A DNA stretch of 64,000 nucleotides, taken from NCBI GenBank assembly GCA_037349105.1, contig JAYJMM010000004.1, forward strand, positions 2,879,001 through 2,943,000, given 5' to 3'. This document shows positions 34,313 through 50,294 of this stretch, one piece after another; within the stretch, counting starts at the first letter, position 1; every line of letters starts with the position of its first letter. Position numbers and translations under genes: made by a program. The notes below the pieces were generated by a model. The model was not told the origin of the DNA and searched no databases. It saw only the letters and a program-made list of their open reading frames with translations. The DNA comes from Limnomonas spitsbergensis. Lineage: Eukaryota > Chlorophyta > Chlorophyceae > Chlamydomonadales.

Positions 34313-34894
34313 GTGTGTGCCTTATTGCTGTAAGGAAGGCAATCTCCCAGTTTATTGTTTTTTGTTGTGAGCAGTCGCGGATATTGGTGTTGCGGAAAAC
34401 GGTGCAGGACTGTTGGGGCGACAAGTGGTTCTGTGGGGTGTGGATACCAGTAGCTGCAGTTGTACATACAGCGCAACACTAACGTGTGCACTTGTGTGGG
34501 TGGAACGTCATTGACTTTTTGGGGCACCAACTGCGCTGGGACAGGCTGGGGGCAAGTATGGCTGTGACCATGGCTGCAGGCATGCTGGACTGCTGGGTGG
34601 TATGTGTCAGGCCTGTTTCCTGTGCATGGGCAGCACGACGTGCATCCTGTTGACAAGTCAGGCTGACAGTACGCGTGCTGGGAGTTTTAGGTGGCCAAAG
34701 AGAGCGCTTAGCAGTAACTGCCAACATGGGCACGGTCTTGCGTGACAGCACATACAGCACATGCATATTGCATGTCGGAATACAGGACTCGCAGTGATAG
34801 GCGGGGAATGTGAATGAATGCTCCCTCCACTCTCATTGTCCCACTCCGCAGAAGAAAATGGGCTGCCATGGGCTAGTCACTCAGTGACATATGT
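34313..34894. other. sequence upstream of the LINE 2 copy, no gene seen
   Basis: Small minus-strand frames exist but have no recognisable domain and skewed composition. It may be target DNA or unrecognised element sequence. Confidence 0.35.
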
Positions 34895-35760
34895 CGATAA
34901 CGTTACACCTCTGGGCCTGCTTAAAGCTCGGCCGCGTGGGCGCTTAAATGTTCATCAGGGATAAAAGGAGAAACTAAAAGGAAGAGGGGGGGAAAGGAAC
35001 AAAAGGAGAGGCTGGGGAGGCAAAGAAGACCAAGTCCAACACCTGAGTTCCACTAGAGAGTAGCCCTGAATAAAGCCTCTCAAAAAAAGAAAATTCCACA
35101 AAAGCAAGCGTATCCCACCCCTGCTTGGCCGAGAGGGCGCCCCACTGATCAGAAGGGAGAAGAGAAGACACTTAAAAAGGGGGCAAACAACAACAACAAG
35201 AGAAAAATGACCAAAAGAGAAGGCCGGAAAGGCAAACGACACCGGCGCCTCAGAGGCCCTAGAGACTAACCCTCAACAATGCCCACAGCACAGTCCACAA
35301 AAGCAAGTCAATAACGTTACACCTCTGGGCCCGCTCAAAGCTCGGCCGCGTGGGCGCCCAACTGTTCAAAAGGGAGTAAAGAAGGAACTAAAAGGACGAG
35401 AGGGGGAAAGGAACAAAAGGAGAGGCCGGGCAGGCAAAGAAGACCAAGTCCAACACCTGAGTTCCACTAGAGACTAGCCCTCAACAAAGCCTCTAAGAAA
35501 AGAAAAGTCCAGAAAAGCAAGCGAATCCCACCCCTGCTTGGCCGCGAAGGCGCCCCACTGATCAGGAGGGAGAAGAGAAGAAACTAAAAAGGGGGCAAAC
35601 AACAACAACAACAACAACAAAAAAGGACCAAAAGAGAAGGCCGGAAAGGCCAACGACATCGGCCTCAGAAGCCCTGGAGACTAACCCTCAATAATGCCCA
35701 CAGCACAGTCCACAAAAGCAAGTGCATCCCACCCCTGCTCAGCCTGGTACAGCTGGTGGA
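34895..35760 (-). repeat. tandem array of about four ~200-bp LINE family 2 3' ends
   Basis: The marker GGCCGNGNGGGCGC occurs at about 34930, 35133, 35342 and 35540 (spacing roughly 200). Each unit continues with AGGGAGAAGAGAAGAAACTAAAA, a GGGGGCAAACAACAACAAC-type run, AAAAGAGAAGGCCGG and ACTAACCCTCAACAATGCC. Minus-strand frames (for example KQGWDTLAFVEFSFF) match the end of the LINE 2 ORF (RLGWEALTLVEDVV). Units alternate in detail, giving a ~400-bp higher-order period. Confidence 0.75.
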
Positions 35761-36377
35761 CTCAGTGACATATGTGTCAGTGGCAGTTACAGGCTTGCAA
35801 CATGCCCTAACCAAGTAATCGTTGTGAAAAACTTGTATGTTGCATGATAACACCTATGATAATGCATGACTGGAGTCCCTGACATCTGTGGCGCTGTTTC
35901 ATGCTTTGGATGGTGATATTAGACGCCAGTGGATTTGAAAAACCCTAACAAGGCGTAGTCCCCCCTCGTCAGCTGTCCCGGCCACAGCTAGCCTGTTGTT
36001 GCTTTGACTTCTTTCAGGCCTGCCCGTCAGGGCGGGTGGGAGTGCTGCATCCCTGCTGCCGAGGCAAGGTCGCAGGGAACCCCTACAGGTCAAGGATCTG
36101 CATGAGTCACGCCACGTATGCATTTGTTTCGACTTCTAAAAAGCCCTTGTCGCCTCAAATTGCCACGCAACGCCACGTCCCGCATCCCATGCAGGTTAGA
36201 GGCCTGGTCAGAGGCTCCGGAACCAGCAGTTGCGCGCCCCCCAAGGTATAAACGCCACGCACGAACAGACACGTCGGTGGTGCACGTAAGCTCGACAGTA
36301 GCAAACATCCCGGTCGACCGTCCGAAATTAGTTCCTTACTGACATTCCCTCCTCCAGATTTTTTTAAAGCAAGCGGA
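35761..36377. other. upstream region of the aspartate aminotransferase gene
   Basis: No gene seen. Presumed promoter and 5' UTR for the start at 36378; no TATA box recognised. Confidence 0.35.
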
Positions 36378-42075
<5,698 letters not shown>

Positions 42076-42479
42076 GACCTTGGAAGTTGGTGTTTCTAAT
42101 ATATTATTACTAACCCCAGTTTTGCTTGGTTTTTTTTAACGAATGTTAGGTTGTGTTTTTAGTAACCCCTTGGTTTTGTATTTGCACCATAGCATGAAAT
42201 GGACATAAATGTAGGCAGCTGGTCCTCAACAGGTGTGGACGGTAATGTGCATCCTATTTTGACAGGACTAGTTTCTCAAACCCTACAAACTTGATTACAT
42301 GATACAATTCTTTGTTCCAGAATTTCGCTGGTTGTCACTCTGTTTTAAATACAATTTAATGATCTAGCCCCCAGCTCTTTAAGGATCACCGCATGGCCTC
42401 TGTCCCTGGCCTCTGATGATACCAAACGACATTGTTGGTTAGATATTATATGATATTGTGTTGGCCGATGCTGGACCAA
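42076..42479. other. 3' flank of the aspartate aminotransferase gene
   Basis: AT-rich, no coding potential, presumed 3' UTR and terminator region. Confidence 0.4.
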
Positions 42480-43058
42480 AAAGGGGGGGCTTTATTTGCT
42501 CGTGTGTCCGAGTGTAGGCTAATAGTACTGCATTTCTTTATGAGAATAAAATATTAATGAAAAGAGATAAGAAGAGACATAATTACATGTTTCTCATGGG
42601 AATCACAAAACCAGCTTACCGGTACCCACTCCTCGAGAGCTCGGATACCCTGAACACAAGCAAAACCTTATCCATCAACTGCGAAGCCTCCCACTGGGAA
42701 TCTGAATAAGATTCTTCCCTTTTCCCCCTTTTCTACCCCCCCCCCCATTCGAAGGGTAGGGGGGACAGGGGGGGTAAGGGGAGGGGCGCCCAAGAAATGC
42801 AGGACACAGAATCTTATTAAAAAAATAAGACTCTCCCCCCCCTTCGGGAGGGATTGTCCCAAGAAAGAGGGAAAGGGGCTGCAAGGTCTCTTATCCCCCA
42901 AGCAGACAATGCAGGGGGGGATTTTCTCGACAAAAATTAAGACTGTAAAGGATACTTTTTTTATCTAAAATAAATTATTGCTATAGACTGTCCTATCGTT
43001 TATTTGTAGAGTAACGATAAATGTTAATTTTAGCGTTGCAAAAATTAATTAACAATCT
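42480..43058. other. compositionally foreign segment, possibly organelle-derived
   Basis: AT-rich sequence (TAAAATATTAATGAAAAGAG, AAAATAAATTATTGC) alternates with G/C-runs and palindromes (CCCCCCCCTTCGGGAGGGA; CTACCCCCCCCCCCATTCG then AAGGGTAGGGGGGACAGGGG). This mixture is unlike the flanking DNA and recalls intergenic repeats of green algal chloroplast or mitochondrial genomes. It ends where a LINE 1 tail begins. Confidence 0.4.
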
Positions 43059-43059
43059 A

Positions 43060-43215
43060 TTGCACGGTGGTTGTGTGTTGGTTGCTTGCCCAGGGGGGTC
43101 CATGGTTTTCACACACCGTCCTAGCGTATGTACTGCATGTACAGATCTACGGGCACACGCCCCATGCATCAAATGTGATGCTTGGCTGGACTGTACAAGC
43201 TTAGCAATCCATAAC
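43060..43215 (+). mobile_element. LINE family 1 3' tail (5'-truncated insertion)
   Basis: GGTGGTTGTGTGTTGGTTGC, TTGCCCAGGGGGGTC, CCCATGCATCAAATGTGATGC and TGGACTGTACAA match the tails at 23680-23830 and 24920-25075. Confidence 0.8.
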
Positions 43216-43257
43216 AACAAAATTGCCAAACGATCCCATCCGCACCTCCTGAGACCT

Positions 43258-43340
43258 GGTCAATGACGTTCAACTCTGGGCCCTGCGAAAAAAAGCTTGG
43301 CCGTGTGGGCGCCCAACTTTTCGGTTGGGAGGGGGGGGAA
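43258..43340 (-). mobile_element. LINE family 2 / SINE tail fragment
   Basis: The minus strand reads AAGTTGGGCGCCCACACGGC, then CAAGC...CGCAGGGCCCAGAGTTGAACGTCATTG, the family 2 tail signature. The remaining 43341-43732 contains no gene I can recognise and is the 3' flank of the AAA+ gene. Confidence 0.65.
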
Positions 43341-43732
43341 ACTCCTTTTGCCCAGGAAGGACCCAGGAAATCCTCCGGGGTGGATCAGAAACGTGCTTTA
43401 ACACGCCGCTTCAGTCCGGGCTGCTTCAGGGTCCCTTCGGTTCATGTTGTGCACCAAGTTGAAGGTATGGTAGGTGTTATTCCTGCCATTGTCATTTGTA
43501 TCGTTAAACGGGCAAACGGGCATCAACCCGAAAAGCAACCACCCAAAAGCCCTGATCAAATTGGCCAAGGCAGCACAAGCTAAAGAGAGTGGTGTAAAAG
43601 TAGCGTAGAAGTAGACACTGGCAAGTGTGATATCAAGGCAGATAAAAATGTTCCAACAGATAAGCAAATACAATTGAAATTTGCTGTCAGGTTGCTGGCA
43701 TGTGGTCTCAATTAAATAATCAAACTGAGCGT

Positions 43733-46313
43733 TCATGGTGCCATCTCTGCAACTAGAGAATTCCCTTGCACCAGCACTTTCATCACGGGGTAGCCTTCAT
43801 CACCTGGTCCACACTTCCACCTCTGGGCCGAGGATCCAGAATCACCTTGGTCCCCACTTGCCCCATGACAATTCTCAGACGTGGTCTCGCCTCGTGTCTT
43901 ACCAGCCTTCAGACTGGGTACAAACACAAGGCACTGGCGAACCAAACGTGCCAGGTAGCGCGTCGCCACATTGGTCACTTGCTTTCCTCCCTCCAAAGGG
44001 AAGGCGCCGTCAAAGTCAACCTACACAAGCAACAACATATGTTCATGTTTAGCCGGAGCTTGATGTCCTGATAGCAAATGATAATCGATCAGAGTCCAAC
44101 CGGTCAAGGGTGGCTCACCAGTCACCACCTCCGACTCGTCAATGTTAATTGTATCGTGTTTCAGCCACAATTCTGCTACCGGTGCATCACAGCCTGCAGC
44201 CGTGGTGTCCGGGTGTGGCAAGCCCCACTGCTTGGATTATTGACCACAGGCTGGTCAAGATTGGGACCCCATCAGCCCAGTGGTGGCTGCTGGCCGCCAC
44301 CTACTTAAGGTGGCCTGGTGTCTTATTAACCATACACATTCTGACTCACCCTATCTGTCAGGAAATTCACCACCTCCTGCTCCCATGCCATCTGCGTTAG
44401 CTTCTCGTGCCACAACAGCTTGGCCCACTGCTGGAGAGACCGGGACACCAGCATCTTCACCTGACCAGCACAGGGGTCAGATTTCAGTCTTCCCCCCCTG
44501 AGGACAGACAGCAAGACTTCACTTTGGAGGACAGGTTAGACCAGAAGCTTTCATCATGGGCAGCATCAACATCACACCGACAAACAGGCGACTTATCAAG
44601 GACCAGCTGATGATTGATAGGCACTGAGGTGCGACCACTACGGACGGTGCCAGACTCGCATACTGCTAGTCCTGCGCAGCCCACCTGTGGCCTCTCCAGT
44701 GGGAAGTAGGGTAGGAAGAAGTCGATGAGCGAGACCAGCTTCATCGTGTCCGAGTAACCTTCACAGTCGGAGCTCCGCCACGAGGTGAAAACGAGGTCCC
44801 TCAGCTCCTTCTCCGCTTGCTCCGGTGTGATCTGGGGGGGAGAGGCCAGGGGGTACGCAGCACGATTTAATATTTCATGCCTTGTGGGTCATTGGGCGCA
44901 AAAAGAAGGCGCATGGGATTCGCAACCCCAAAACAATTGACACGCTCCACAGTCAAGCAAGCCCGGAGGTGAGAGACTCCATGCGCCCACCAGCATAAGG
45001 TTACGCCGATGTTGGATGTCAGGGGGTGCTGAGTATAGCAGGCAAGGATCGTCCACCTCAGCTGCCACAGCCACGACTACTGGCCCTTGCGCGGTAACTA
45101 CCCCCCATCACCCACCTTGTCTCTGCCAAAGTCTCGCACCATAGTCTCCAGCTCTGACAAGCCCAGGTTGGACTCCAGCAGCACAATAGCCCTGCCATGA
45201 AATAAACCCCAAGCACAATATGGGGATGAGCAGAAATCAGGATGAAGCGATTACAATCATTACATTAAGTTTTGTGCAAGATTGGCCACATAACACTGTC
45301 ACACACAGGCATATGGCCATGGCTGGCTTTGTTTCCTCCATATTTTCAAAATCAATCAATGCATCTCACCTGTTGAGCGTCGCATTTGCCATTTCAGGGT
45401 TCTGCATGAGCTGCCTCAGCATGCCCCTCGAGGGGCAGTCCAGCTTATCATACTCCTCGATGACAATCAATGGGTCCTTGGTGCTCCTGCAGCAGGTCAA
45501 GCGCTACATGCTGTCACTTGACACATTTGAGTGCACGCAAACAGCTTGAGTTAGCAGTAGACAACATACGAGCACATCAAGCTTGGCCTGCGATTGTACT
45601 CACGCGGCATGTTCAAATATTGCTGAACGCACAGCCCCCAGCTGCTCCTCCCTCTCAGCCCGAATGAAATCGAGGCCATAGATGACCTGTAGGACAGGAT
45701 CTATTTACGGGGCGGATTTTGAAAGTGTGTAACCGGAACAATCACATGACGCATGCCACACTTGTCATCCCCAGGCTGATCTGCACTCACCTTGGCCCCC
45801 CTGCAGTCATGACCGGGGCACTGCAATGCACGCTCAGGATCGGTGTTGTAGAGTGCTCTGGCGAGGAGCGTATGGCTGAACGTCTTACCGGTACCCGGAG
45901 GGCCATGCACTGAGATGATGAGAGGCCTAGAGGGGTGCTCCTTGTTGAGATGTGTGCACACAGCATCTACGAGCTGGCGCAAGGCCATGTCCTGCCCCAC
46001 GACATGTTGGGATAGGAATTGCTCCACGCGTTGGCATGAGCCAGGCAGGAAGCTTCGTGTATCTGAAGGACAGGCAGGCAGGTATGGCGGTGGAGGTATG
46101 TCAGGCAGCTGCATGTACCCCGGTTGCGTACCCACCAGGCATTGGTGTGAAGGCAGTGCAGATTCATGCTGGCAGAGCAGTGAGGAGCACCGCCTCACCA
46201 TTGGGTGCCAAAGCCAGTAATGCTAACACGGATACGACCACTACTCCAAAGGCAGAGACTAAAACCTTAGCACTCATGAAGGACTTGGCACTGATCGCGG
46301 CCTTGGCAAACAT
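43733..46313 (-). CDS. torsin/ClpB-type AAA+ ATPase with N-terminal membrane segment
   Basis: Exons (minus): 46313-46199, 46062-45791, 45686-45604, 45486-45370, 45191-45116, 44831-44685, 44460-44350, 44020-43733; 402 aa. A hydrophobic segment (about residues 17-36, VLVSAFGVVVVSVLALLALA) should act as signal anchor or signal peptide. VVGQDMALRQLVDAV precedes Walker A GPPGTGKT (Lys98). Walker B reads PLIVIEEYDKLD, with Glu where the first acidic residue is usually Asp. Sensor 1 is AIVLLESNLG. C-terminal small-domain motifs are FFLPYFPLERPQ and FPLEGGKQV. These features fit the torsin branch of ClpA/B-like ATPases, which act in the ER or nuclear-envelope lumen with LAP1/LULL1-type cofactors in animals. 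Animal torsins have Asn after the Walker A lysine (GKN); this one keeps the canonical GKT. The last ~50 residues are Gly/Ser-rich. Exon 1 is chosen by phase and its membrane segment; an internal Met at 46201 is the alternative start. Confidence 0.8.
44165..44310 (+). repeat. GGCCGGTC-type intron repeat copy
   Basis: CAGGCTGGTCAAGATTGGGAC, then CCCATCAGCCCAGTGGTGGCTGC and GGCCGCCACC, inside intron 7 of the AAA+ gene, antisense to it. Confidence 0.5.
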
Positions 46314-47545
46314 GGTATCCTTGTCCTTAGCCTTGGGATATCATAGATACAGTTGCACAGTTTGATCCTACATCACCTGCACCATGCACTGCTCAAACCA
46401 GGGCTAATCCCCATGCTAAAACCTATCGTATTGGTTCACACCAGGGGGGTCACACTACTGCATAGCTTGCGCGCGCACCCTCCATAACTGCCGATATGAT
46501 CTGACGCCAGCTGTTGGATCTGCTCGTATCGCATAATTGTTAGCCTATCAATATGGACATCTTCTTCGCTGCTCATTCCGCGTTCAGGCCAGCGAGCGAT
46601 AGTGCCGTTTTGCTAGGGTCTTACGTGTCACTTGCTGCGGACAAGATACATATCCAGCCATGGATCATGCTCAGGCTTATGACTGAGAATCTGTGTTCGA
46701 GTAACAGCTGCAATTTGGGAACCCGCAGTCGAAAGCCTAGACGAAAGGCAAAATTCTGCTGCGTCTGTTGAAGCCTGACGAAACTCTTCATTCAGCTTGA
46801 AGCATTGCTGTTTAGCAGCCTAACTTATTCAATTTAAGCATATAACTCGAAGCCCAAGGCCATAGTATCCAAGGGGGCCTACGGTATAGTAAAATAGGGC
46901 CCTGCCACTGGCATCCAGCTGTGAGCTTATAGAGTATGATGCGTGGTACCTGTATGATGATGAACTTTACCACAACCAGTAACCCATAATTATGTACTCA
47001 CTAGGGGGGGAACATTTGAAGTCAGGACTGAGCACGACAAAAGCGACAGATCTAAAGGATTTTTGCAGGTTTCAGCTGCAGTACCGCATGGAGCGTAGCA
47101 TTACTGGGTACTGCATGGCACTACTGGGTTCTAAATGGACCGTCCAGCATAGGTCATAGACATTGCCACATGGATTTGCATGGAGTACGGTTTCACAACT
47201 GTGAACCTGACCATGATTGACACTAACCCATCAGTGCTGTTTGCACCAGACGTCCCCAAGATTTACCACCAGTGCCTTCATGGCAGCCTTCTATGGGGGT
47301 AGTGGCTACGCTGAAGTCCGCACACCAACCATGTGACAGAAGCATCCTTGATGACACACGTTACCCCTGTACCACTATCAATGAATTCTGATCTCATCGC
47401 CGCCCTCCGTTGTGCACTTGACGACCGGAACATCGAAGTTCTGGATGCAGCAGTGCAGGAATTATGAATCTTTGTCACAGGGAAACAGAAAATGCTGCAT
47501 CAGAATCTGTGAAAGCAGTCATACACCACTCATACAATCCGTGTG
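46314..47545. other. intergenic, about 1.2 kb, no gene seen
   Basis: Upstream of the AAA+ gene (start 46313) and downstream of the bL25 gene (stop 47546). A few short frames have no domains. Contains a local near-repeat TACTGGGTACTGCATGGCAC / TACTGGGTTCTAAATGG near 47103. Confidence 0.4.
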
Positions 47546-49906
47546 TCAGCCGTATTGCCTCAAATAGCCTGTTTCCGGCAGCAGTTTTGTTTGTACGTTG
47601 AGGCGCACCTGATCCACGAGCCTTGTGCCCGCGGGTATGGGCAGGTCCCTGACGCGCACCACATGATCCAGGTCCAGGCCCTTGGCATCCACTTCGATCC
47701 AGCGGGGGATGGACTCAGCATAACTTTCATACTGGACCATTCGCCTGCAAGCATCAACACAGTCCTAGTTGGGGGAAATGGTCCAGTGGTACAACGCTGG
47801 TGGCATCCACTCCCAGAGGTTGAGGGATCGTACCCGTCACAAGATCTTCTCTCTCCACCTGTCTAGATTGCTGGGTTCCAAGTTCCTGCCTCCCTCACAT
47901 AGGAGGGTGGCATGGCTGCACCATGGTCCCGGCTGTGCTTGGTAGCTGGCATTGAGCTAAGTCATTCCCTACCAGCCCCACGCAGCCGAGCGTTCAGCAG
48001 GGCCCAGCGGGTATGCACTGTCCTAAACATTCATACTTCATGCTATCATTCTTCCCATGATATGCAGCTTCCAAGTGATTGCCCGAACATGATTCCCCCG
48101 GTGGAAAGCAAAGCTTGAGGAGAGAAAGGAGACTATCTGAACTTTTGGTCTTCTTGAAACGACCAGAACACTCACTTTGAAACTTTCAGCCAGCCTCCCT
48201 TCTTGACGCCTACTGAAGCGTCAGCATTTACAAGCTTGATAGGCACGTTCACGCGCACCGCTCGTCCATGTGGACAGAATAGGAAGTCCACGTTCTGTAT
48301 GGCCAAGCTGGCTGCGTTACAGCGTACTTGCTGGGGCTGCACAATTGGTGTGGCAGGAGGCAGGGAGGGTGTGGGGGTTCAGATGAAAAGAACGTCCAAA
48401 GAGAAATATGGGTGGATGCCAATCTCATGCCTGGGTTTACTGCCTAATGAGAATTCCTGTCGAGGGATCTCCTCCGTTGGATAGGTTCTTCAGTTCAGTC
48501 AGGGTTCAAAATTATTTGAAGGTAAGGGGTAGGAGATGAATGTAGCGGACAAGTAAACAATCATTGGCTGCCATCCATGAGTTCCATATTACCAGTGTTG
48601 ACTTAAGCGTGCTTCAAGTGCAATTCAGCTAGATCACGGCCTGCGGCCGTGGAGGGCATTTGCAGCAGAAACTGCTGCTCAGATCGCCCACTGTAGGCCT
48701 CTCAAGGTTTGGTGCTCAATCCCCATTGGCCCCGTGGTCGCCGCACGGCCGTCACAGAAAAAGTGGTCTGGTGCACACTAAAATGGACAAAGCATATTAC
48801 TGCCTTCGCATTTACCTTCACCCGAATGATTGCAATCTGCTTCTTGCTATTGGTTGAGTCCAGCACTCTTAGTTGCAAAACCTGGGACTGGCAGGTTTCG
48901 CGGCCATATTCCCGTACCTGCATTATGAATCAGTTTGATGTTACCAACAAGGTATAAGGCAAACTCAATAATTCACAGTTGCTTTCTTGCTTAATCCACG
49001 ACTATGTAGCCCACTCATACCATACATACCATGACTATGTAGCCCACTCATTCCTTACGTATATTTTGATCAAATGTTGAAGCGAAGACAGCTCACCATT
49101 TTGGCTGCGTCGGGGGCGTCCATGTGGATTAGTAGATGCTTATTATCAGGAAGGGAGGTAATTCGGCCCGGCACTCGGTTTGTCTGGTCAAGGGCAGGCG
49201 ACATGCAGATTAAATGAGGCCAAGTTTTTATCGGATCATGATTGTGCCCCTGAAACAACGCAACAGAAACCGAAGGATCCGGTGATGTCAATCTGTAAGG
49301 TAACATAACAAAAACTTCACTCTGTAAAGATGATGATGCAGTGATGCGATAAACGGGAAAAATGGCTAGAGCCATGCCTCACCCTTCTCAGCCACTTGCT
49401 AATCGTGGACCCAGACGTAGGCCGAAGATGCACATCTATTGAAGGGAGGCCTGTGTAACCAATAAACTAGGATTGAGTCGTTCCCACCTAATAATGCAAG
49501 CAATAAGTCCTCCACCGCATGGCCACATGCGCCCAAATGTCTTTACCGGTGTTTGAGATATGACGTGGCACAGAGAAGAACAGATGCTTGCCTACCAGGC
49601 TCGATTGTGTGCAGAGGAACTGGGACACTGAAGATGTTTGTGGACAGGGGAATTCGCTTGCTGCCGTCAATCTGAGAGCTCCGTTTAAGTTGTCTCTCTG
49701 CATGGATGTGCATGTCAGAGAATCATACAATCTATCAGATAGCAGAGGCAGCAGGGAGTCCCAAAGTTACCGATTATAGAGAGCTCGTTTTTTACATTCT
49801 GAGCGCTGGGAATTTGAGCTTGCAGGGACTCAGTCGCGATGCATCGCCAAAGTTTACCATCGGCTATGGCTCCTAAATGCCTGTATAAACTTCCAATGCG
49901 CAACAT
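47546..49906 (-). CDS. large ribosomal subunit protein bL25 (TL5/CTC type), probably mitochondrial
   Basis: Exons (minus): 49906-49796, 49671-49596, 49450-49383, 49249-49097, 48917-48822, 48336-48176, 47744-47546; 287 aa with matching phases. The N-terminus (MLRIGSLYRHLGAIADGKLW...) is basic, hydrophobic and free of early acids, typical of a mitochondrial presequence. The bL25 core follows: STISKWLRR, RVPGRITSLPDNKHLLIHMD and VREYGRETCQSQVLQLRVLD. The C-terminal TL5 beta domain has VRVNVPIKLVNADASVGVKKGG and PRWIEVDAKGLDLDHVVRVRDLPIPAGTR (split here by commas only in text, continuous in the protein). bL25 binds 5S rRNA in bacterial-type ribosomes. A plastid location is possible but less likely from the presequence. 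The donor of exon 1 (GTAAAA) is the weakest junction. Introns 6 and 5 hold a SINE and another repeat. Confidence 0.88.
47765..48030 (+). mobile_element. tRNA-derived SINE, full copy
   Basis: Head: A-box-like TGGTACAACGCTGG at 47787-47800 and B-box-like GGGATCGTACCC at 47824-47835, about 24 bases apart, in a tRNA-like context. Body: GGAGGGTGGCATGGCTGCAC, CATGGTCCCGGCTGTGC. Tail: CCACGCAGCCGAGCGTTCAG, then CAGGGCCCAGCGGGTATG. It lies in bL25 intron 6, antisense to the gene. Confidence 0.75.
48640..48775 (+). repeat. GGCCGGTC-type intron repeat copy
   Basis: TAGGCCTCTCAAGGTTTGGTG, then CTCAATCCCCATTGGCC and GGTCGCCGCACGGCCGTC, within bL25 intron 5. Confidence 0.5.
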
Positions 49907-50294
49907 ATCCTCAGCGAGTGCTCATGTATGATGCGATCGCAAGTGCACTGAAGACACGACTGAGCTGTGGAAAGGCTGAGAAGGGCAGGCGACAATCTCG
50001 GCTACAAAGCCTGCAAACTCAGCTACTCGGCTGCTCAAATATTTTTCATATTTAGCTGGCGTCACCAGTTTCCATCAGGGCTTCCATTGAGTAGATTTAA
50101 CAGCATTGTATCAATGCTGTTTCAAAAGCAGGACGTCGTTGCGACATGACTTGAATTCCTCTCTACGTTTGCTGACGTACCGAGGAAATAGGAATTTACG
50201 AACATCTAAGCGAGTGATATATACAGGCAATTGCTTCATCATCAACATAAATATATAATTTTGGTCACCGGCACGACTATTCGCCGTTGGTGCA
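49907..50294. promoter_or_regulatory. shared divergent promoter region (bL25 / SLC35B transporter)
   Basis: 388 bases separate the two start codons. On the transporter side, AT-rich TGATATATACAGG and AAATATATAATTTTGG lie at about 50215-50264, 30-80 bases before the ATG; the latter could be a TATA-like element or 5' UTR. Confidence 0.45.

Noticed and set aside
34201..34766. Overlapping minus-strand frames upstream of the LINE 2 RT
   Set aside because: Mutually overlapping, low-complexity (His/Pro/Cys/Thr) and without endonuclease motifs; not annotated as ORF.
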